NCBI RefSeq assembly: GCF_963678635.1
Contig: NC_087070.1
Coordinates: 25,106,007 to 25,170,006 of the forward strand
Reading direction: 5' to 3'
Source: Symsagittifera roscoffensis
Taxonomy: Eukaryota > Xenacoelomorpha > Acoela > Convolutidae
DNA length: 64,000 nt
The position numbers and the translations under genes were made by a program. The first letter of the stretch is position 1; every line of letters starts with the position of its first letter. Under the pieces are notes generated by a model. That model was not told the origin of the DNA and searched no databases. It saw nothing but the letters and a program-made list of their open reading frames with translations. Below are positions 1 to 12,573 of this stretch, one piece after another.

Positions 1-2518
1 TCTAGAAGAAGCGAGAGAGTCAAAGACCACTATATTCTTGCCATTCACCCAGAAATTTTACAGCGAGGGAAAAAAGAAAAATCACTATTGACGACTGGAC
101 GAAGTTAGTTGTTTATGAGCTACAAGAGAAAAGGGGTAGTGGGTAACATCCAAATTTTAAGATGGCAAATCGATAAAGCGTTCAACAACATATGTAATAA
201 AAGAGGTAATAGGTTTCTCAATGTATTAAGACAGCTTACAGATTCCCTAATATATTAAGATTCAAAACGTTTCAAAAATTAGTTTTGGCGCGCGAATTTC
301 CAAACTAGTTTCGTTGCCCATGTTTGCCAAGAGAAGCTCTTTCAATCCACTTCTTACCATTTGAGATACGTAAAAGCGATATTTTTCCTTGAAATACTCC
401 GGGATGGTAAGATTCAGCAGTTTCAGATTTTTGCCCGAAAAAGAACTTTGCTGTTGAAAAACTAAATTCAGACCTTTCCAGGAGGCTAAAATTGTCTAAT
501 TTACAGTTATCAAATACAACAAAAACAATTCAATGACAAGCTGGATGCACTTAGTGGTTTTTACTTCCTAAAAATTGGCTTCTTTTTGATAAAACTTTTA
601 TTCCTTTTGCGTACAAGCCAATAGTTTCTAGGACAAATCGAACCGAATCATCAAACACTCATTGGGTAAGGTAAAAACACGTGAAATTGGTTCATAACTA
701 ATGTTCGCAAGCAGTTCATCCGGCAACACAGGTGAAATGAGTGAATTTTTTTCTCGCCCTTTAGACTAACCTGCTTTTCACACTCAATGTTTGGGTAAAA
801 ACTACCTGAAGCAAAATTTTTGGTTAAGACCAAGAATATGGAAACTATAACAATGAAATAAAATTTTGATTTGATTCATTTCAATATGAACTAGCTCCGG
901 AAAACAAAAAGAAAATCTGAACGATGCCAACTTTTGATATCCAAATTTCCCACTTGACTTTGAAACAAGAAACTATTGATGAAAGAGGCTTAATGCTCAC
1001 CAGGATAAATTCGGATGGCAACTATTTTGTCATCTCGTGTAATAATTTAAGGCTCAAATTGACAAATCAGCAACTTTAATTTGCTTCTGGATTTCGCCTA
1101 GACTCAAAAAAATGCGGAAAACATAGATGTGCTTGCGGAAAAAAAGTCAGCAAAGATGGACGTATGGGCCTATTTTGTCTGAAAATTGCCATGAAATTCT
1201 CTTCGTGTTCAACTTTGGTTGAATATTTAAAGCAAAATGCTGCCTGCACGGACGTTTTTTTCTGTTTCAAAGCCACGACACCTCTACAGAACGGAAGATG
1301 AGAAGCAACCCGACCATTTGACTCTTGTACCACGGACTGTTGGTAGACAGTTTTGGTGAGATGTAACCGTAGTTGACCAACTAATCACAAATAGAATAGT
1401 CGAAAGCTGTATTAAAACCCCGAAGGGCGGCGGCCGAAGCATAATCTCGCAAAACTGACAAAAAAAAATAAAGTTATGATGAGAAGATTTCCCAATCAGT
1501 ACCCTGCGAAGGTAATTGTGCCGCAAGCTCCAGCACTGATATGTTTCTAAGTAAGCTCTGTAAGAACTTGAGCACATGTAATGAGGAACACAGTACATGT
1601 TGTTTGGTTGAGTACAGAATCTCCCTCGCGATACAGAGTAATCACGCTGCTTATGTACTCGTCACCAATAAACCTATAGCTACTTTCTTTAAAAATATTG
1701 TAATTGTACGGCCAAAGAAATAAGCCAGTTTAGTATAAATCTCTGATAGACGTATAAAAAATAAAAGATTTTAATTCAGTGAAAATTTCCTTTCGCCAGT
1801 CCATTTTCAAATTACAAATTTCCTTGAACACTAAAATCTTCATATTAGAAACAATAAGTATCAACTCTAATAACGTTAGACTCTTATACTTTACTCAAGG
1901 AATCAAACCGGCTATTTTTGCCCTTTCAGATTCTTCCGAAATAATTTTATTTAGCGTAAGTCAAAAAGTCGGAAACTATCAAAATTTTCGAAATACCACA
2001 AAAATATTTCTTGTTTCACGCAACTAAAAAACCATTAGAAATTCATAAATTAGGAACAAGTAATTCAAAACGTCAATAAACATAAAGAATCAGATGGTTG
2101 TGAATCAAATCATTGACATTGAGAAAAATAACCCCGCTCAGAAAGATCCAAAGAAAAAAATTGATCTGATATAGAGCTACGGTTCTATTAGATCATTTTA
2201 ATGAGCTGAATTTTTTTGCCTTGGCTCTAGAAATCAAATTTTTTCAAAGAGCTTGTATCAACTATGTTGCCGAGTACACAGCGGAGCTCGCAACATCTAT
2301 TGCAATGGAGCTGATCTGCCTGAGAAAAATATCGGCTCTGGCTTCTCAATACATCAGAGCTTTTGGAGGAAATTTTTAGTTCTAGGGTTGGCTGCACTCC
2401 GATCTTCGAAAGCTATAAAGATATCAAATATTTGTAAAGATTTCTTATTTTTCAGTTTATGTAGTTTTTCGCCTCAACTGCCGCTGTGCTAGGGTTACAA
2501 AATGAGACTCCAGTTTGC
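1..2518. repeat. Large tandem repeat, copy 1 (internally deleted)
   Basis: First visible copy of a large tandem repeat. It opens with the same TCTAGAAGAAGCGAGAGAG text that reappears at 2519 and, with changes, at 6081. It matches copy 2 closely from end to end except that about 1 kb, equivalent to roughly 2948-3958, is absent. The join lies near 450, where a T-run precedes GCCCGAAAAAGAAC. Short minus-strand reading frames at 651-833 and 1076-1598 recur in copy 2, but they are short, differ by frame changes between copies and match no family I know, so I do not call them genes. The window begins inside the unit, so the true left edge of the array is unknown. Confidence 0.9.
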
Positions 2519-3111
2519 TCTAGAAGAAGCGAGAGAGTCAAGGACCACTATATTCTTGCCATTCACCCAGAAACTTTACAGCGAGGGAAAAAAGAAAAAT
2601 CACTAATCACGACCGGACGAAGTTAATAGTTTCTGAGCTACGAGAGCAAGGGGGAAGTGGGTAACATCCAAGTTTTAAGATGGCAAATCGATAATTGCGG
2701 TCAACAACATATGTACTAAAAGAGATAACAGGTTTCTCAATTTATTAAGACAGCTTAAAGATTCCCTAATGTGTTAAAATTTCAAAACGTTTCAAAAATT
2801 TGTTTTGGCGCCCGAACTTCCAAACTAGTTTTGTTGCCCATATTTGCCAAAAGAAGCTCTTTCAATGCACTTTTTACAATTTGAGATACGTAAAAGCGAT
2901 ATTTTTTCTTGAAAAACTCCGGGATGGTATGTTTCAGCAGTTTCAGATGATAAGTTTCAGAATTTCTTGGAACATTTGAAACTTTTTTAATTTGCGTTTT
3001 AATTTATACCTTGTAAAACGCAAAAATATTTTCTTTGTTTCCACTTGAAATGTAAGTGTAGAAAGCAATTGTGAAATGGAAGTATAATTGCAGTAAAACC
3101 AAAGCCAAAAA

Positions 3112-3190
3112 AGAACACATGGCCGAGCGGTCTAAGCTAAGGTTCAAATCTAATTCGAGTCCCCTGGCATAGTTCCGAGCCCACCATGGC
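3112..3190 (+). repeat. Degenerate tRNA-Leu-like sequence
   Basis: ATGGCCGAGCGGTCTAAG at 3119-3136 reads like the 5' part of a class II (Leu-type) tRNA and fits a pol III A box. It is followed by GGTTCAAATC and a GTCCCCTGG variable-arm-like stretch, then a damaged T arm (GTTCCGAGCCC). Acceptor-stem pairing is not convincing, so this is a pseudo-tRNA or a SINE head rather than a working tRNA. It lies inside tandem copy 2 and is absent from copy 1. Confidence 0.5.
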
Positions 3191-3329
3191 CATACGACTA
3201 TTAAGTTGTTGACAGGGAAAGGTTTCGGTTGCTTTGCTTTTACTATCATTACGTAATATTTATGTAATAGTTATGTAAAACTTTCACAATTTCTACGTTA
3301 TAATTTACCGAGCTCTTATACCGAGCTCG

Positions 3330-3480
3330 TATAAACGTGAAACGTAAGACTAATCAATTTCGATCTTGTTTGACCTAGAAAAGACAGGTTTTTGTCTGCT
3401 AACTTTCGTGTATGCTGTCAACTATTGCTGCCAAAAATGGATAGCTTAATAGTTGATATATGTGCTTCGAAACGTTAAAA
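3330..3480 (+). repeat. Dispersed repeat, copy A
   Basis: Begins TATAAACGTGAAACGTAAGA and contains GCTGTCAACTATTGCTGCC and a TAGTTGA(T/C)ATA motif. A clearly diverged copy lies at 7948-8105. Divergence between these two is visibly greater than between the flanking tandem units, so either this piece is an independent interspersed repeat or copy 3 resumes after the BEL/Pao fragment. Confidence 0.6.
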
Positions 3481-6080
3481 AGCTAAATCAGTGAATCCGG
3501 AAATTTTTGGAACAAACTTCCGGCTGTCGACTCAAAGCCTTATTGTGAGTATCCTCTCGGCGATCATGATGTAAGATTGAGAACAAAGAACGCCCCAAGA
3601 ACCATTACCGACGGATAATAAAAATTAGTAATCTAAACCAATTGGCCGGCGTCAAAAAAGAGCTTTAAGGCTTCTCCAGAGCAATTTCAATATGTCTCTT
3701 GTAACATCGGGTCGACAAAATTGTAACTGTCTATTGGCTATCAGCCGATCCGCGCAAATTAAATTAAGATTATGTGAAAATGGTGAGCTCCTGACTGGGA
3801 CTCAGTACGCTCAGACCACAAGGTCACTGCTAAAAGTGGGGCTGATACTTTGTTATTATTAAGTTACCCTATTACGATTGTTTTTGTTTTAATAGGGATA
3901 ATCACTCAATCCATCTGAGATCGGCCGACCCTCTAACTCAACCCGTAGTTTTTTTTGTCCCGAAAAAGAACTTTGCTGTTGAAAAACTAAATTCAGACCT
4001 TTCCAGGAGGCTAAAATTGTCTAAATTACAGTTTTCAAATACAACAAAAACAATTCAATGACAAGCTGTATGCACTTAGTGGTTTTTACCTCCTAAAAAT
4101 TGGCTTCTTTTTGATAAAATTTTTGTTACTTTTGCGTACAAGCCAATAGTTTTTGAAAAACATTTCTAGGAAAAATCGAACCAAATGCATCCAGAGTAGG
4201 GTAAAAACACGTGAAATTGATTCATAACTAATGTTCGCAAGCAGTTCATACGGCAACAACAGGTGAATTGAGTGAATTTTTTCTCGCCTTTTAGACTAAC
4301 CTGCTTTTCACACTCAATGGTTGGGTAAAAACTACCTGAAGCAAAACTTTTGGTTAAGACCAAGAATATGGAAAATATAACGATGAAATTAAATTTTGAT
4401 TTGATTCATTTCAAAATGAACTAGCTCCAGAAAACAAAAAAAAACAATCTGAACGGAGCCAACTTTTGATATCAAAATTTCCCACTTGACTTTGAAACAA
4501 GAAACAATTGATGAAAGAGGCTTAATGCTCACCAGGATAAATTTGGATGGCAACGGTTTTGTCATCTCGGGTAATAATCTAAGGCTCAAATTGACAAATC
4601 AGCAACTTTAATTTGCTTCTGGATTTCGCCTAGACTCAACAAAATGCGGAAAACATAGATGTGCTTGCGGAAAAAAAAGTCAGCAAAGATGGACGTATGG
4701 GCCTATTTTGTCTGAAAATTGCCATAAAATTCTCTTTGTGTTCAACATTGGTTGACTAGTTAAGGCAAAATGCTGCCTGCACGGACGTTTTTTTTTCTGT
4801 TTCAAAGCCACGACACCTCTACAGAACGGAAGATGAGAAGCAACCCGACCGTTTGACTCTTGTACCACGGACTGTTGGTAGTCAGTTTTGGTGAGATGTA
4901 ACAGTAGTTGACCAACTAATCACAAGTAGAATAAGCGAAAGCTGTATTTAAAACCCCGAAGGGCGACGGCCGAAGCATAAACTCATAAAAACTGACAAAA
5001 AAAAAGTAATGATGAGAAGATTTCCCAATCAGTACCCTGCGAAGGTAAGTGTGCCGCAGGCTCCAGCACTGATATTTTTCTAAGTAGGCTCTGTAAGAAC
5101 TTGAGCACATGTAATGAGGAACACAGTACATGTTGTTTGGTTGAGTACAGAAACTCCCTCGCAATACAGAGTAATCACGCTGCTTATGTACTCGTCACCA
5201 ATAAACCTATAGCTACTTTCTTTAAAATTTCTGTAATTGTACAGCCAAAGAAATAAGCCAGTTTAGTATAAATCTCTGATAGACGTACAAAAAATAAAAG
5301 ATTTTAATTCAGTGAAAATTCCCTTTCGCCAGTCCATTTTCAAATTACAAATTTCCTTGAACACTAAAATCTTCACAACAAAATCTTCATATTAGAAACA
5401 ATAAGTATCAACTCTAATAACGTTAGACTCTTATACTTTACTCAAGGAATCAAACCGGCTATTTTTGCCCTTTCAGATTCTTCCAAAAAATTTTTATTTA
5501 GCGTAAGTCAAAAAGTCGGAAACTATCTAAGTTTCCGAAATACCAGAAAATTATTTCTTGTTTCACACAACTAAAAAACCATTAAAAATTCATAAATTAG
5601 GAACAAGTAATTCAAAACGTCAATAAATATAAAGAATCAGATGGTTGTGAATCAAATCATTGACATTGAGAAAAATAACCCCGCTCACAAAGATCCAAAG
5701 AAAAAAATTGATCTGATATAGAGCTACGGTTCTATTAGATCATTTTAATGAGCTGAATTTTTTTGCCGTGGCTCTAGAAATCAAATTTTTTCAAAGAGCT
5801 TGTATCAACTATGTTGCCGAGTACACAGCGGAGCTCGCAACATGTATTGCAATGGAGCTGATCTGCCTGAGAAAAATTTCGGCTCTGGCTTCTCAATACA
5901 CCTGCTCAACATCATGCAGAGCTTTTGGAGGAAAATTTTAGTTCTAGGGTTGGCTGCACTGCGATCTTCGAAAGCTATAAAGATATCAAATATTTGTAAA
6001 GATTTCTTATTTTTCAGTTTATGTAGTTTTTCGCCTCAACTGCCGCTGTGCTAGGGTTACAAAATGAGACTCCAGTTTGC

Positions 6081-6883
6081 TCTAGAAAAAGCGAGAGAGT
6101 CAAGGACCAATATATTCTTGCCATTCACCCAGAAACCTTACAGCGAGGGGAAAAAGAAAAATCACTAATCACGACTGGACGAAGTTAGAAGTTTCTGAGC
6201 TACGAGAGCAAGCGGGTAGTGGGTAACATCCAAGTTTTAAGATGGCAAATCGATAATTGCGGTCAACAACATATGTACTAAAAGAGATAACAGGTTTCTC
6301 AATTTATTAAGACAGCTTACAGATTCCCTAATGTATTAGATTCAAAACGTTTCAAAAATTAGTTTTGGGGCCCGAATTTGCAAACTAATTTTTGTTGCCC
6401 ATATTTGCCAAGAGAAGATCTTTCAATGCACTTTTTACAATTTGAGATACGTAAAAGCGATATTTTTTCTTGAAATACTCCGGGATGGTATGTTTCAGCA
6501 GTTTCAGATGATAAGTTTCAGAATTTTTCGGAACATTTGAAACTTTTTTAATTTGCATTTTAATTTATACCTTGTAAAACGCAAAAAATATTTTCTTTGT
6601 TTCCACTTGAAATGTAAGTGTAGAAAGCAATTATGAAATGGAAGTATAAATGCAGTAAAACCAAAGCCAAAAAAGAACACATGGCCGAGCGGTCTAAGCT
6701 ATGGTTCAAATCTAATTCGGGTCCCCTGGCATAGGTCCGAGCCCACCATGGCCATACGACTATTAAGTTGTTGACAGGGAAAGGTTTCGGTTGCTTTGGT
6801 TTTACTATCATTACGTAATATTTATGTAATAGTTATGTAAAACTTTCACAATTATTACGTAATAATTTACCGAGCTTTTATAC
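6081..6883. repeat. Large tandem repeat, copy 3 (truncated)
   Basis: Third copy. It follows copy 2 through the tRNA-Leu-like sequence and stops at about 6883, at TTTATACCGA, where the text switches to unrelated sequence leading into a BEL/Pao fragment. A diverged version of the next piece of the unit (TATAAACGT...AACGTA) appears at 7948, after the BEL/Pao fragment. Confidence 0.85.
6674..6752 (+). repeat. Degenerate tRNA-Leu-like sequence, second copy
   Basis: Copy in tandem unit 3 of the sequence at 3112-3190, with a few substitutions, including GTCCGAGCCC in the T arm. It shares the A-box-like GGCCGAGCGGTCTAAG and the same weak acceptor stem. Its duplication is explained by the array rather than by separate insertion. 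Confidence 0.5.
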
Positions 6884-6964
6884 CGATCAATCTCTTTGAG
6901 TTTCTTTTAATTCCGGTTTCTTCCGCGAAGGTGTTGGATTTTTAAAATCTAATCGACTTGATTG

Positions 6965-7665
6965 CACGTCTCCATTTGAAGGAAATTTGGAGAATAAGTG
7001 GTAAACAGTGGGATGACCTGTTTTGAGAAAACTTGACTGAAACTTTCCTCAGATGGCTTTCCGGTCTACCTATCTTAGGTCAGCTAACAATTCCGCGCTG
7101 ATATTATCCACCTGCAGTTGAGAAAATTGAAATAAATATTTTTGGGGGTAGTTCGCAAGATGTCTTTTGTGCAGTTGGATATCTTCGCGCGCACTTTAGA
7201 AACTCAAAAGAACAAACTCTCCTCCATTGTGCGTAAGGCGCCAGTGGCGCCAATGAAGGCTATGTTTGTCCCTAAACTAGAATTGCAAGCTATCTCATTG
7301 GCCACACGCCTCAAAGAGGCTATCATTAAAGCACTTACCATGCCGATAAACGATGCCCTCATGTGACAGAGAGCAGCATCGTACTCCAGTGGCTCCACTT
7401 GTCATCGAAGCAGCCAGTTTTTGTCGCAAGCCGAGTGGGCGAAATTCTTGAAGTCATCATCGGAAACAATCCCGCAGACACGGCACCCGAGGTATTGCCG
7501 CCGAAGCTTAAAAAGGCAGCAGCTTGAACCAAGGTCCAAGCTTGTTAAGAACCCGTGACTGGCGTTTCTGTCCGAATGCTGAGGCTCGAAGGTCCCGTTG
7601 AAGATGTTATTGATACCGCATCAAGTTTCGTCAGCAACTAAACCCATCATCAATTGGCCTCGATA
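6965..7665 (+). pseudogene. BEL/Pao retrotransposon pol fragment (RT end to RNase H)
   Basis: Remnant of the pol polyprotein of a BEL/Pao LTR retrotransposon. In successive frames I see a WRISGKQWDDLF-like segment, GGSSQDVFCAVGYLRA (which matches the family's CDAS...A.GYLR region), VPKLELQAISLATRL in the 7142-7366 frame (the PRLELQA motif), then SSIVLQWLHLSSKQPVFVAS with RVGEILEV, and an N-P-A-D...GTRGIAAEA-like stretch ending in a WNQGPSLL/CPNAEAR-like run. Several frameshifts and stops separate these pieces. No LTR or target duplication is visible. It sits where tandem copy 3 breaks off. Confidence 0.85.
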
Positions 7666-7947
7666 CAGCTCGTATGTTAAGATGATACCCACCGTAGCAT
7701 TAATCCTCAGATGAAATCTTAAGTTCCGTCACTAACGTGAAGTAAAACTTGGAATTTTCAAACCTTCGGAGCTAAAAAATGCAAAAATGAAACTTCAGCT
7801 TCTCTCAAAAAAGGAAGCATTCGCGTCAGAATTCAAATTCCTAGTTTCTGAGAAACAAGTAAAGAATTTAAGCTCCATTGCAACATTCTCTCCCTTATCG
7901 GTGCTGGTGGTTTCTCCGGTCCACGGGCCTCAAAAGCCGTCTTTCTG

Positions 7948-8105
7948 AAATCGTATAAACGTAAAACGTAAAAACAATCGATTTCGATGTGGCCTGAATT
8001 CGAAAAAACAGATTTTTGGTTGAAGACTTTTGTGTTTGCTGTCAACTATTGCTGCAAAAAATTTGTTAGATTACTAGTTGACATACGTTCTTCAAAAAGC
8101 CATTT
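7948..8105 (+). repeat. Dispersed repeat, copy B
   Basis: Diverged match to 3330-3480: TATAAACGTAAAACGTA, CAATCGATTTCGAT, TGCTGTCAACTATTGCTGC and CTAGTTGACATACG occur in the same order. It lies directly downstream of the BEL/Pao fragment. Confidence 0.6.
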
Positions 8106-10013
8106 TTGATAAGTGAAATTAACGAAATTACGACAAACTTGCTTACTGTTTTTAACCGATGATTTACGTTTCAATAAATGTCAGAACCAGTTTTGTGTCA
8201 ATCAACCCGATCTTTCTTAAGCCCGAACGAGCAAATTGAGGAAAAAATCTTCTTTGAATGGAAAATTTCAGACGGCAACTTTCTAATAAAAATAAGGGTT
8301 CGATTTAAACTTTGCTAAAGTGAAAAAAAAATTAAACAATTTTTTAACGAAAAATTTCATCAAAAATTTATTTCATCGTTATTATTCCCCACAGGCTATC
8401 TGAGGAATATTGAAAAAAGAAAACTATCTCCGGCAGGTTATTTGTTCCACTCCATAGTATATTTGGCGATATTTGTCAGCTCCATACATTTTAAATCCCA
8501 CTTAATCTCTTATTCCCCAGGTTATGTCCCTTCTACATTTACTCCCTTCTACTATTTAATTTTTCTTTAATTATTTACCTTTTTCCCATAACTATTTTAC
8601 CGTTATTCGACAGTTGCATTGAAGCAGTTCACCAGGATTTAACCAATAGTACAATGCACTCATGTGTGATTAAAGTTTCAAATTTGAAAAAAAAATCATC
8701 CAATGGAAAATGCATGAAATTTTCTCTGAAAACTTGCAAAAACTGTGTAAAATTAATTTAATCATCATTTTGCATCAAGTTTCAATTTTAAACTATAAAA
8801 CATAGTTAAAAAAACACCTTTATCACTATAAAATTGCTCAGATACATAAAATTATCTGCGAAATTTAAACATGCACGTCTTGAATATTAGCCAAGTTCCT
8901 CCAAAGGAACCTAAAATGAAGAAATGCCGAATGAGTTTCTTAAAAACAACACAAACTATCCGTTTTATTTTTTTGGTAATTTTGGTGGAAACATTTGTCA
9001 ATACTTTTTTTGTTTAAAAAAAGCAATTTGACGGTTTTCTTATCAGTACAAAAACTTGTCCAATCGAGCAATCATCACCCAATGCTCTTCTCTATCATTG
9101 CTTGGAGGTAGTTATTGCATTAATTTTCTTTGGTAGGTGAGGGATGTTATCACCTAGACATTATGATCCAATAAATTCAAATCTAAATTCAGGAATTCTT
9201 TCAAAAAATTGTAAAAACAATAAATTATACATTTTTTTGGCAATTGTTGCTTGATTTACATCTAAAAACAAAATAATGATCAATTGATAGTACATTTTGA
9301 CTCCAATTTGACTTGGGAAAACTGGAGGATGAAATCTTCCGATATCTACTCATTTCAAAATTGATAAATACAACCCTCCAGCACATTTTGACTTCTGAAA
9401 CCCTTGTACCGGAGCAGGAGCTCAAAAGGGCTATAACAATCAAACACAGCATAACTTTACGATTAGAGTTCCGGACACATAACTTGGGTACCAAAAGAAA
9501 ACAAGAACAAAGAATGGCAGTAAGAAGCTCAAACGGAGCGAACAGGAAACACATTTCTAAAATAGACATCAATAAAAACAAAACTGCTATTAAAACACAT
9601 TTACAGTTGAACAATCACCACCAATCATTTTTGCGGTTGCACATTTGAAAATAGACACTTGAAAAATTGCTTTGCCATAAGAAAGAAGTGCAGCAAACAA
9701 AATCACTTTGCAAAAACGTGCCGATCACAACAAATTATCGAAATAACAAAATATTTGGAAAAATAGGAAAGAGAATGCAACTTAGTAGTGGACGCATTGT
9801 GTTTGTGTGAAGAGTTCAAAATTACGTCTGTACAAACAAACATACCAGTGAATAAGAGAATCTTGAGGTAAGTGAGGGTTAGAAACAAAAAGAAGTTATT
9901 AAACATCTGTTATTAAAGATTTCCCATTGCAAATTCTTCGAAAATGAGGAAGAATGATTGGGCCATCAATTATCAGAGTCGAGTATCACACCAAAAATCA
10001 CTAAAACACAAAC
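8106..10013. other. AT-rich stretch, no gene seen
   Basis: Long A/T runs and no recognisable domain. Overlapping frames on both strands around 9225-9648 look like chance ORFs: they share the same bases and resemble no known protein. I see nothing else definite here, and I could not identify a left LTR for the gypsy remnant that follows. Confidence 0.6.
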
Positions 10014-10760
10014 TATTTAGAAACCTAGCCCTTATGAAACACTAAAACAATTGAGATCATTCCTAGGTATTATCCATCATCTATCCCAATTTTTTCACAA
10101 TGCAGCAAAACTCACTGACAAACTTAGACCGCTCCTGAGAGAAGACAGCCAAGAGAAAACATTGCAAAAAGGAAACTGCCGGTAAAGACACTCAATTGAG
10201 GGGAGGAGCACACAGGCGTCTTTGAGAGAATCAAAACTGCAAAGTCAAATATCTCGAAAATAAATTATTTTGATTCAAAAAGAGATATAAGATTTAAGTG
10301 TGATGCAGGTCACAATGGATTGGGAGCCAACTTAAAACAACAAAAAAAACAGACGGAGTGGAGTGGGCTCAAAACTTCCTTGCATCTAGATATTTAAGCA
10401 AGAAGAAAAATTTTCAAACAATGAACTAGAACTTCTTGCGGTTGTCTGGACAGTAGACAAGTAAACACCTTACCTTCAAATTTTAAAAAAAATATCATTG
10501 CAATCGACTATCATTGCAAGCCTTAACATCAGCCCTGGATGGAAACCAGTCAAACGAGACCTACCAATCTAGATTGACCTGTTGGTAGATAGGTTAAAGC
10601 CCTATCAGTTCAAAATAGTTCACATTCCATGGAAGGACATGGGAATTATTGACTATTTGTCAATTGAACCACATAGTGATCCATGGCCCGAATCCAAGTT
10701 AGACAAAAAGTTCCTAGTTAGAGCTATCAATTTCATTTCGTAGAGCTTTAGACTGCATAC
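10014..10760 (+). pseudogene. Ty3/gypsy RT connection and RNase H remnant
   Basis: Fragments across shifting frames include LKQLRSFLGIIHHLSQFF (post-palm RT/connection), LTDKLRPLLR, FKCDAGHNGLGANL (RNase H strand with its catalytic Asp), an NELELLAVVWTVD-like run and YQFKIVHIPWKDMGIIDYLS, which corresponds to the gypsy F.I.H.PGK.M...DYLS block at the end of RNase H. DPWPESKLDKKFLV follows, a typical continuation in this lineage. Stops and indels between blocks exclude function. Confidence 0.85.
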
Positions 10761-11559
10761 GCAGTAGGCCAGAAAACAACTTCGCTCAACCTGAACGAAA
10801 ACGTTTTAGAATCTTCCAGAACAAACTTAGTACTGAACTCATCGCCTCGCAGTTGCTATGGCAACCAAAACAGTCAAAATTGAACAAAGGTCGACCGGAA
10901 CAAAATAACTCGTTTTTGCGACCGTACAAACAGCTAAACAATGACAATCTGCTGCAAACAAACACTTTCTCTCATTTTCAAACCAGAAATGGGCCGGGAA
11001 GAAATTCTACAAAAAAAAAATTAAAATCAAAACAAAAATATATAGAAAATGAGCGAGCAGCAAAATAGAATGTACGACTGGTGCCCGCAAACACCATAGG
11101 AAAAATGGAGAGACGAGAGCATGATGGAACCCTACTGGAACCGCTCGGAGAGTAACACAAACGAAGTGTAAGAGGAGGAGGAAGTCAAAAAAACACAGCA
11201 GAGAACAAGAAAAATACTCAGAGGAAGCAGAAACAACCAAAACAGCTCGGAAACGGAGACTTGACAACAATCAAGGATGAAACGGTTGCTTTCAGAGGAC
11301 GAGACTCAAGTACTTCATTTGAGGAGACTCCATTTGAGGAGACTCAAATACTCCATCAAGCAAGACGTGCAAGCTAGACAACGGAGGACAACCAGCCAGC
11401 ACTAAGCAAAACAATACACGCAAAATTAGACGATTCCACTCAAAGTGACTTTCTGGTTTAAAAAAAAGATTCGAATGAACTTTGACAGAAGAGAACTAGG
11501 AGGATCAACAAGAGGTCTGCGCAAAAGAACCACTACGTCGAGTCAGCCACCTCTCGAGA

Positions 11560-12573
11560 AAGGACAACCAGAAATTCCAGAAGAGTTGGGAGAGGACGGA
11601 CTAGGAAACCTATCCAGACTTTTTGACAAGAGCCTTCTCGCGGAGCTCATATCTGAAAATGCCTTGATGGATAGGACCAGGAGAGTGGTCGAGGGAAAGC
11701 ATAAACAAGGATTCAAGCTCATGGGACCTCATACAAACCCCCAATGGAATAAAATAGCGTTATTAGAAGATTGTTTAAAGCTCGACAATCGACTCGCTAT
11801 ACCCATAGAATTACGCCCAGCAGCGATATAAAGAAATTATAGAGGAGGCCCAGGACAGGAAGCGTTGCTGGGAGCATCAAGATACATGTAGTGGACTCAT
11901 ATGCATAATGATTTTGTGAATATCGCGGATGAGTACCATAGGTGCACTGGAGATGGTAAGAACTCAAAATATCTAATTAAGAAAAGTTAATCAAAACCTA
12001 TTCCACTGCTCACGCAGCCGGGCCAGGAACATAAATTAGATTATGCGAGTCCTAGGAAAAATCATAGTGATAAAAATTGATAATTACTAGAAGCTATCGA
12101 CCAGTTTTTGAAGTTTCCGTCAGTGAAAATAAGCAAATGGACAGCCGAAAAGCAACAGGGAATATTTGATACTTTATATGGATACTCATGGTAACCCTGA
12201 ATCGATAATTTCGGACCAGTTTCCAGGCTTCAAAGGGATTACACTTATATTAATTTGCACTGAATACAATATTGAGCAAAATTTCTCTCCGGTTGTGGAT
12301 CACAGAGGGTGTAGTTTAGTAGAAAAAACGATTCAAATTATAAAGCGAAGATTGAATGTGATGCTTTTCGAGGAAATCAAGCGTTCGATAAAACTTTGTC
12401 TGAGCACAAAAATCGGCGATCTTAGATGGAACAAACAAAAAACAATCCAAGTTTCTCCATTTCAGGAACACTTCGGAAGACTGCCGATGACTGAATTTGA
12501 AATAGTTAGAGACAAATTTCGAAAAAAAATTCTGACAATTTACACAAAAAACATCTGGAACGCTCAGCTCTGA
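11560..12573 (+). pseudogene. Ty3/gypsy integrase remnant
   Basis: The 11445-11831 frame carries the region before and at the zinc domain (LLEDCLKLDNRLAIPIELR). Then come YRGGPGQEALLGASRYM, where the usual H...H positions are lost, and a CTGDGKN segment retaining only part of the usual CX2C. Core pieces are KLDYASP (first Asp), AIDQFLKFPSVKISKWT, SDQFPGF (second Asp) and HRGCSLVEKTIQIIKRRL (catalytic Glu) in the 12166-12573 frame, followed by SPFQEHFGRLPMTEFE. The catalytic triad survives in pieces, but the frame is broken. Confidence 0.88.

Larger units (their letters stand above)
2519..6080. repeat. Large tandem repeat, copy 2 (full, 3562 bp)
   Basis: Complete copy of the unit. It contains the roughly 1-kb segment missing from copy 1, including a tRNA-Leu-like sequence and a small repeat that reappears at 7948. 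The plus-strand frame at 5800-6054 corresponds to 2253-2492 in copy 1 but differs by an in-frame insertion and substitutions, so coding is unproven. The right edge is defined by the restart of the TCTAGAA...GCGAGAGAG text at 6081. The copies differ by scattered substitutions and small indels, as expected for a duplication drifting without obvious constraint. Confidence 0.9.

Noticed and set aside
2253-2492. Conserved plus frame in tandem copies 1 and 2 (also 5800-6054)
   Set aside because: The copies are near-identical everywhere, so frame conservation is not evidence of coding; no family match.
3112-3190. Functional tRNA-Leu gene
   Set aside because: No convincing acceptor or T-stem pairing; kept only as a degenerate tRNA-like sequence.
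9225-9648. Two overlapping ORFs of 111-129 codons on opposite strands
   Set aside because: They share the same bases, resemble no family and have no splice or promoter context; likely chance openness in AT-rich DNA.
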